From: Acidobacteriaceae bacterium | Lineage (GTDB): Bacteria; Acidobacteriota; Terriglobia; Terriglobales; Acidobacteriaceae | NCBI GenBank assembly: GCA_030039895.1 | Contig: JASHUR010000054.1 | Coordinates: forward strand, 1-21,290 | Length of the DNA: 21,290 bases | Direction: 5' to 3' | Shown: positions 16,227-21,290 of the stretch, piece after piece | Position numbering within the stretch: the stretch's first letter is position 1 | Layout of the letters: each line of letters opens with the position of its first letter | Notes under the pieces: model-generated | Databases searched by the model: none | Seen by the model: only the letters and a program-made list of their open reading frames with translations | Told to the model about the DNA's origin: nothing | Position numbers and translations under genes: made by a program

Positions 16227-19124
16227 ATGGGGTATTATCGGCGGTTGCTGATCCTGGTGCTTGTACTATTCACAACTGGCGCTTGCAGTCCGTTCTATGG
16301 ACAGGCGTTGAAGGGATCAATCAACGGTACGGTAACTGATGCTTCGAAAGCGGTTATCACCGGTGCACGAGTAGTGGTGACTCCCGGCAACATTGTCACG
16401 AAAACAAACAGCTCGGGCCAGTTCACTGTGGCAAACCTTTCTTCAGGAACCTACTCGCTCACCATCACATCCACCGGCTTCACTCCTCTCACTGAAAGCG
16501 TCCTTCTGAACGCCGGGCAAGCCGTGACCCTGAACTTCGAGCTTCAGGTGGGTTCGGCCACCGAACAGGTGGTGGTCACCTCCGGAAGTGGACCTGTGCA
16601 AACAATGCCGCAGGCGATCAATGAGGAGATCACCTCGGCGAATATTCTGAACGTCCTGCCGCAGAGCGAGATTATTGCCCTGCCGAATGCGAATATCGCC
16701 GACGCCGCGGGCCGGCTGCCGGGCGTCACGCTCCAGCGTGACGAAGGCGAGGGCGTGTATGTTCAGGTACGTGGGCTTGATCCCCGGCTCACCAACGTCA
16801 CCATCGATGGCGTGACCGTGCCCGCGCCGGAGGTCGCCATACGCCAAGTCGACCTGGCGACCATTCCCGACGACATGGTGCAATCGATTGAATTGAATAA
16901 GACGCTTTCGGCTAACCAGGACGCAGACGGCATCGGCGGCTCGCTCAACCTGGTGACCAAGATGGCCGGGGTGAAGCCCTACCTGAGCATCGAAACAACG
17001 ATGGGCTACACGCCGATCATGAATACTCGCTACATCGGCAAAGTTGATACGACAGCTGGAATGCGCTTTGGGACAACCCAGCGCTGGGGCCTGATCGGAG
17101 GCGCGGAATACGACTACAACGGTCGCGGCATCAATGATATCGAGCCTGACCCCGATATCAACCCTGACGGTAGCGCGGTTCCTTACTATGACAAGATCAC
17201 GCTCCGTGATTACCGCTATGATCGCTTTCGCTGGGGTGGAACCAGCACTTTGGATTACAAGGTCAGCGAGAACTCCACGGTCGCTCTGCATTTCATGCTT
17301 TCCGATTTCAAGGACTGGGGTGACAAGTGGTATTACGAACTCAAAACAAACAAGCCGGATGATACTTCGTATTACGAGTCGCTGCGCCGCCCCGATCTTG
17401 CCGTCGGCACCCTCTCTCTTGACGGCAATCACGTTTTCAAAAACACATGGGTACACTGGGGATCGGCCGTCTCTCGCTCGCGCGAACTGAATGCTGGCGG
17501 CAACCCGGAGGCTGACTTCGGCTTGACCTCGGCTGCGCTGAACAGCCCCAACTTACCAACGTGCACGTACGATCCCAGTGCCCAGTACGATGTCTACCGC
17601 CCACAGTGGTCCTCCAACTGCATGGTCGCTTCGTCACCTGTCTACAATCTCAACAACTATGGCATGACGCAATTCATCACCACTACTGGACAGGCTGTCG
17701 AGCTGAATCTACAAGAGTGGGCTGGAATGGGGATGAACTATCACCTCGGCTCTGTTTCCTCTACCTTGGAGTTTGGCGGCGAATTTCGTAACAGCCACGG
17801 TTTCCAATATGCGTACACACCGACGTATGACACGCCGATGGACAGCAACGGTAATCCTACCGTGCTGGCATCCCTGTTTCAGACTGGATTTATGGACCCG
17901 CATTACTACGACGGCAGTTATCACAATGGTCCCTTTACGGATTACTACCGCATGCAGAAGTATGTCGCCGCGAACCCCGGCGCGTTTCCCCTGGATCAGA
18001 TCCTGACTCACGTTGGATCGGACTCCAATAACTTTGACCTCGTTGAGCGGGTTTCGGCAGGCTATGTGATGAACACCATCCAATGGCCCAAATTCCGTCT
18101 ACAGACAGGGCTCCGCTTTGAAGCCACGCAGGTGCATGCACTGGGCTACAACGTTAATCCCGCAGCCGGTCCGAACGGAGATGGTCTGGACGACGATGGG
18201 AATTGGATTGGAACCACGCCCGTCAAGACAAATGAATCTTACGTTGACCCGTTGCCAAGCGTGCAGGCGCGCTGGCAAGTGGGTTCGCTCACGGCGATCC
18301 GCGCCGTTTATTCACGCGGCATCTCGCGTCCCAATCCGTATGACCTGGTTCCCTACCTGCTGGACAACGGCGCGGGCAGCGTTCCTCGTTACGCGATTGG
18401 CAACCCGAGCGAGGAGCCCACTCATGCCAACAACTATGATCTCCTTCTCGAACAGGAACTGCGCCCCTTCGGCGTGATCCAGGCCGGCTACTTTTACAAG
18501 CAACTTAGTGACCCGATTGTTTCGGTCTATGTCCCCTACACCACCGTTAACCCGGACGGCTCGCCAGACCTGGCGCAACAAAACATCAACGCTAACAACG
18601 CCAGTGTGTACGGGCTGGAGTTTTCCTGGCAGCAGCGCTTGAGCAATTTGCCTGGCGCGCTGCGCGGTCTGGGAATGATGGCAAACTACGCATACACAGG
18701 GTCGCATACCAACGGCATTCTGGGCCGTACGGACTCGCCCCCGCTCATCGGCACGGCCCGTCACGCCTTCAATATTGAGCCTTCGTATGCATTGGGGCGC
18801 TACGAAGCTCACATGGGAATCAGCTATAACGGTGCCAACGACAATGCTTACCAGTGGTTCAACAACCAAGCCGACCCCAGCAATAATAGTCCCGGCCCTC
18901 CCAACGGTCCTCTGGGCGACAACTACTTCTATCCTCATTTGCAGGTGGACGCGCAGGTGGGCGCGCGTGTCTGGCGCGGTCTACACCTGATCGTCAATGG
19001 CCTGAACCTCAACAACGAGGTCTTCGGCTTCTACAACGGAAGCCCTCAGTACATGACGCAGCGCGAGTACTACAAACCGACTTACAGCGCCAGTCTGCGC
19101 TGGACCTCGGGCGCTGAGCAATGA
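16227..19124 (+). CDS. TonB-dependent outer-membrane receptor with carboxypeptidase-like N-terminal domain
   Basis: About 965 aa, outer membrane. A signal peptide (LLILVLVLFTTGA, cleavage probably near FYGQA) precedes a carboxypeptidase-regulatory-like beta domain (about 25-110; GTVTDASKAVITGARV, then SGQFTVANLSSGTYSLTI). The plug domain follows, with NIADAAGRLPGVTLQRDEGE, VRGLDPRLTNVTIDGV and DADGIGGSLNLVTK. These are hallmarks of the TIGR01782 (Xanthomonas/Caulobacter type) receptors. The rest is a beta-barrel ending YSASLRWTSGAEQ. Such receptors take up large substrates, often carbohydrates or siderophores, using TonB energy. The ligand here is unknown, but the next gene encodes a histidine acid phosphatase. 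ATG at 16227 was chosen because GGAGG ends five nt before it. The upstream ATG (16215) and a TTG (16161) have weaker signals, and the TTG would lie inside the repeat operator. A T-tract hairpin follows the gene. Confidence 0.93.
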   Translation: MGYYRRLLILVLVLFTTGACSPFYGQALKGSINGTVTDASKAVITGARVVVTPGNIVTKTNSSGQFTVANLSSGTYSLTITSTGFTPLTESVLLNAGQAVTLNFELQVGSATEQVVVTSGSGPVQTMPQAINEEITSANILNVLPQSEIIALPNANIADAAGRLPGVTLQRDEGEGVYVQVRGLDPRLTNVTIDGVTVPAPEVAIRQVDLATIPDDMVQSIELNKTLSANQDADGIGGSLNLVTKMAGVKPYLSIETTMGYTPIMNTRYIGKVDTTAGMRFGTTQRWGLIGGAEYDYNGRGINDIEPDPDINPDGSAVPYYDKITLRDYRYDRFRWGGTSTLDYKVSENSTVALHFMLSDFKDWGDKWYYELKTNKPDDTSYYESLRRPDLAVGTLSLDGNHVFKNTWVHWGSAVSRSRELNAGGNPEADFGLTSAALNSPNLPTCTYDPSAQYDVYRPQWSSNCMVASSPVYNLNNYGMTQFITTTGQAVELNLQEWAGMGMNYHLGSVSSTLEFGGEFRNSHGFQYAYTPTYDTPMDSNGNPTVLASLFQTGFMDPHYYDGSYHNGPFTDYYRMQKYVAANPGAFPLDQILTHVGSDSNNFDLVERVSAGYVMNTIQWPKFRLQTGLRFEATQVHALGYNVNPAAGPNGDGLDDDGNWIGTTPVKTNESYVDPLPSVQARWQVGSLTAIRAVYSRGISRPNPYDLVPYLLDNGAGSVPRYAIGNPSEEPTHANNYDLLLEQELRPFGVIQAGYFYKQLSDPIVSVYVPYTTVNPDGSPDLAQQNINANNASVYGLEFSWQQRLSNLPGALRGLGMMANYAYTGSHTNGILGRTDSPPLIGTARHAFNIEPSYALGRYEAHMGISYNGANDNAYQWFNNQADPSNNSPGPPNGPLGDNYFYPHLQVDAQVGARVWRGLHLIVNGLNLNNEVFGFYNGSPQYMTQREYYKPTYSASLRWTSGAEQ

Positions 19125-19156
19125 GGATCAGGCAAACTTTCTTTTACCTCTCTCAA

Positions 19157-19199
19157 AAGGGGCGCATAGCATGATGTATGGTAGGTGCCCCTTATTTTT
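19157..19199 (+). terminator. Intrinsic terminator or attenuator between receptor and phosphatase genes
   Basis: Stem AAGGGGC/GCCCCTT, extendable by a G-U and a C-G pair, with a loop of about 19 nt, followed by ATTTTTAT. This fits a rho-independent terminator after the receptor gene. Read-through could still supply the phosphatase gene starting 30 nt later, so it may set the ratio of the two products. Confidence 0.7.
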
Positions 19200-19228
19200 A
19201 TATTGGACTGCGACTCCGGACTTTTTTC

Positions 19229-20554
19229 ATGCTGAACGCCCGCTCTATCGGAACTTTGCTGCTGGGAATCTGGTGCCTCCTTTGCACATGCCCAAAGTCT
19301 TTCTGTCAGACAGACAGTCCCGCTTTGGAAGGCAAAGCTGCGCAATTGAAGTTCGTCGTCATTCTCAGCCGGCATGGCGTACGCTCACCTACCTCCGATG
19401 CGAGCCGTTACGGAATTTACTCCCGCGCAGCATGGCCGCAGTGGGATGTGCCCCCTGGCTATCTCACCACGCACGGGTTCGAGTTGATGAAGATACTCGG
19501 CAGCTATGACCGCTCCCTGCTGGCACAGGAAGGCCTTCTCAGCGGGTCAGGCTGTGCAAATGCTGACCAGACTTATTTCTATGCCGACTCGGATCAGCGC
19601 ACCCGTGAATCGGGCCGGGCGTTGGCCGAAGGCATGTTTCCCGGGTGCGATCCAATCGTGCACGGCTTGCCGGAAGGTGCGCCTGATCCGCTCTTTCATC
19701 CGCGGCACGCCATGTCTAAGACGGCTGTTTCTGCTTCAGTCGCAGACCCGGCGCCCTCAAATTTTGCTGCACAGGCCCTTTTCGAGCGGTATCGTCCGCA
19801 AATTGCGGATATGGATCATATTCTGGCTACATGTGGTGCACCCGCTTTGCGAAAGCAGAGTCGCGTCTCACTTCTTGAAGTCCCCGCTCGTCCGCGTGCA
19901 GACAAACCGGCTCGTCCGGGCGAGCTGAATGGCCCTCTGGAGGTAGCGGCCAGCTTGAGCGAAAACTTCTTGTTGGAATATGTGCAGGGCATGCCACTGC
20001 GCGATGTCGGCTGGGGCTGCATCAATGAGAGCACGCTTCGCTCTCTCATTGCGCTGCATACCGCGGCCTTCGACTATACGCACCGCAATCCGATAGCGGC
20101 GCGCCGGGACGCATCGAATTTGCTGAACAGCATCCACGCGGCGATGCAGCAGGCTGTGACTGGCGCGCGGGTTTCCGGCGCTCCCAATCCCCCCGGAGCT
20201 CGCGCTCTCTTCCTGATTGGGCATGATACGAATCTGGCCAGCGTTGCCGCGCTGTTGCACTTGAACTGGGCTGCGGATGGTCGGCGCGACGATACCCCTC
20301 CCGGCAGCGCGCTGGTATTTGAACTGTGGCGCGAACGTACTTCCGGACAATACTTCGTTCGCATCTTTTACACTGCACAGACCCTCGATCAGATGCGAAA
20401 CACCGTGATTCTTACCCTGGAGCATCCGCCTCTTCGCATTCCGCTGGCGGTGAGCGGATGCTCAGCCGCTGAAGGCCATCTCTGCACCTGGGCAGAATTC
20501 ACGCACAATGTGAACGCCGCAATCGATCCTGCTTTTCTTGTGCCGCTACGCTGA
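19229..20554 (+). CDS. Histidine acid phosphatase, AppA-like (phytase/glucose-1-phosphatase family)
   Basis: A 441-aa secreted phosphomonoesterase; E. coli AppA is 432 aa. After a signal peptide (SIGTLLLGIWCLLCT, cleavage near residue 26) comes the catalytic motif SRHGVRSPT, with nucleophile H49 flanked by R48 and R52. DSDQRTRESGRALAEGMFPGC corresponds to the AppA region with the second conserved Arg. GHDTNLASV supplies the HD proton donor (H332-D333), and the HDTN form is typical of AppA and Agp. Substrate could be phytate, glucose-1-phosphate or other sugar phosphates in the periplasm. ATG at 19229 gives a standard signal peptide; a longer in-frame start at 19178 would lie inside the terminator hairpin. 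The ribosome-binding site is weak. It lies 104 nt after the receptor gene and 44 nt before the YncE-like gene, suggesting one functional unit. Confidence 0.9.
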   Translation: MLNARSIGTLLLGIWCLLCTCPKSFCQTDSPALEGKAAQLKFVVILSRHGVRSPTSDASRYGIYSRAAWPQWDVPPGYLTTHGFELMKILGSYDRSLLAQEGLLSGSGCANADQTYFYADSDQRTRESGRALAEGMFPGCDPIVHGLPEGAPDPLFHPRHAMSKTAVSASVADPAPSNFAAQALFERYRPQIADMDHILATCGAPALRKQSRVSLLEVPARPRADKPARPGELNGPLEVAASLSENFLLEYVQGMPLRDVGWGCINESTLRSLIALHTAAFDYTHRNPIAARRDASNLLNSIHAAMQQAVTGARVSGAPNPPGARALFLIGHDTNLASVAALLHLNWAADGRRDDTPPGSALVFELWRERTSGQYFVRIFYTAQTLDQMRNTVILTLEHPPLRIPLAVSGCSAAEGHLCTWAEFTHNVNAAIDPAFLVPLR

Positions 20555-20598
20555 AAAGGATTCGTAGCAATTTGCCGCAATTTCACCGAGAGAACAAG

Positions 20599-21290
20599 AT
20601 GCGCGTATTTCAAAGATCGTTGAAGCTTCTAAGTCTGCTGCTATTGGTTGGAGCATTGCCGCTCCTGGCGCAGACCCGGTGGGCTGTCCAAAAGACCTTC
20701 CATATAGGCGGAGAAGGCAAATGGGACTATGTCACCGTGGATGCGCCACGTCATCGGCTTTTCGTCACCCGCGTGACGCACACAATGGCGATCGACACCA
20801 ACACAGGCAAATTGCTCGCGGATATCCCCGGGCAGATTCACTCGCATGGTGTGGCCCTGGTTCCGGAACTGAACCGTGGATTTATCACGGACGGCGGAGG
20901 TAGCGGCGCCGTTGTCGTCTTCGATACCAGAACCTATAAGGTGCTCGGACGCATACCCACCATGCCCGACTCTGACGGCATCATCTATGACGCCGCGGCG
21001 AACCGCATCCTGGCAGTGTCAGGAGACGGTCATGCATTAATGACCCTCAATCCTGATATCAACCCAGGGAACGGAAGGATCGACCCGCCTATCGATCTCG
21101 GCGGCTCGCCTGAGTTCCTTGCCTCCGATGGAACTGGCAGTGTCTACGTTAATTTGCCGGACGAAAACCTTGTCGCAGTCGTCGATCTCCACACCCGCAA
21201 GGTAGTTGCGCGCTGGCCGGTCGCTCCTGGCGGCAAACCTGTAGGGATGGCAATCGATCCGGTCCATCATCTTCTCTTCATCGGCTGCCG
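20599..21290 (+). CDS. YncE-like beta-propeller protein (partial, runs off right edge)
   Basis: The first 230 residues of an exported protein; the stop lies beyond the window. A signal peptide (LLSLLLLVGALPLLA, cleavage near LLA-QTR) is followed by repeating beta-propeller units: YVTVDAPRHRLFVTR, AIDTNTGKLLADI, GVALVPELNRGFIT, VVVFDTRTYKVLGRI, IIYDAAANRILAVSGDG, VVDLHTRKVVARW and GMAIDPVHHLLFIGC. These are the alternating (D)PxxxxLFV and xDTxTxKV patterns of the YVTN/YncE family. Such periplasmic propellers are binding or scaffold proteins, and no enzymatic motif is visible. ATG at 20599 has GAGAG about six nt upstream. It is 44 nt after the phosphatase gene on the same strand and probably co-transcribed. 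Whether it is instead a beta-propeller phytase cannot be judged from the part present; the calcium-binding motifs of that family were not recognised. Confidence 0.85.
   Translation, partial: MRVFQRSLKLLSLLLLVGALPLLAQTRWAVQKTFHIGGEGKWDYVTVDAPRHRLFVTRVTHTMAIDTNTGKLLADIPGQIHSHGVALVPELNRGFITDGGGSGAVVVFDTRTYKVLGRIPTMPDSDGIIYDAAANRILAVSGDGHALMTLNPDINPGNGRIDPPIDLGGSPEFLASDGTGSVYVNLPDENLVAVVDLHTRKVVARWPVAPGGKPVGMAIDPVHHLLFIGC

Noticed and set aside
16227..16300. TonB receptor as a lipoprotein because of a Cys after the hydrophobic core
   Set aside because: The sequence FTTGAC lacks a proper lipobox, and a signal peptidase I site near FYGQA is a better fit.
16443..17456. A 337-codon open frame on the minus strand inside the TonB-receptor gene
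   Set aside because: The opposite strand encodes clear plug and carboxypeptidase-like domains, so this frame is a shadow.

Overview
The window looks like a chromosomal segment of an acidobacterium (Acidobacteriota, probably class Terriglobia). This is an inference from gene content: a TIGR02999-type ECF sigma factor overlapping a Ser/Thr kinase-TPR gene, a TonB-dependent receptor with an N-terminal carboxypeptidase-regulatory-like domain, and moderately high GC throughout. No rRNA, tRNA or CRISPR array was seen.

Left part (1-6012): a PAS-GGDEF-EAL protein with a degenerate GGDEF and an intact EAL site, convergent with a RegB/RegA-type (PrrBA) redox two-component pair on the minus strand. RegB carries the quinone-site motif GGPMNPF and a Cys aligned with the redox Cys of RegB. 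It is divergent from a class II fumarase (fumC) across a 651-nt, partly AT-rich spacer that contains several inverted repeats.

Middle part (6013-13726): convergent with fumC is a minus-strand operon of an ECF sigma factor and a membrane-bound Ser/Thr kinase with TPRs, overlapping by 44 nt. The sigma factor has a Ser-Thr-Glu sequence where ordinary ECF factors have the acidic DAED patch, which suggests activation by phosphorylation. Divergent from it is a lipoprotein with three Cys-paired beta repeats and six kelch-like repeats. Then comes a gene-poor stretch holding a frameshifted tyrosine-recombinase fragment, followed by a secreted lipase-like alpha/beta hydrolase.

Right part (14030-21290): a PmrA/QseB-like response regulator and histidine kinase (minus strand, ATGA overlap) face a TonB-dependent receptor, an AppA-like histidine acid phosphatase/phytase and a YncE-like beta-propeller protein that runs off the window. 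The 134-nt divergent spacer holds a 9-bp direct repeat with an 11-bp period, the usual geometry for an OmpR/PhoB-family dimer. The best candidate for an undescribed system is this locus: a dedicated two-component switch controlling outer-membrane uptake and periplasmic hydrolysis of a phosphorylated substrate, plausibly phytate or another organic phosphate. The substrate and the regulation are inferences.
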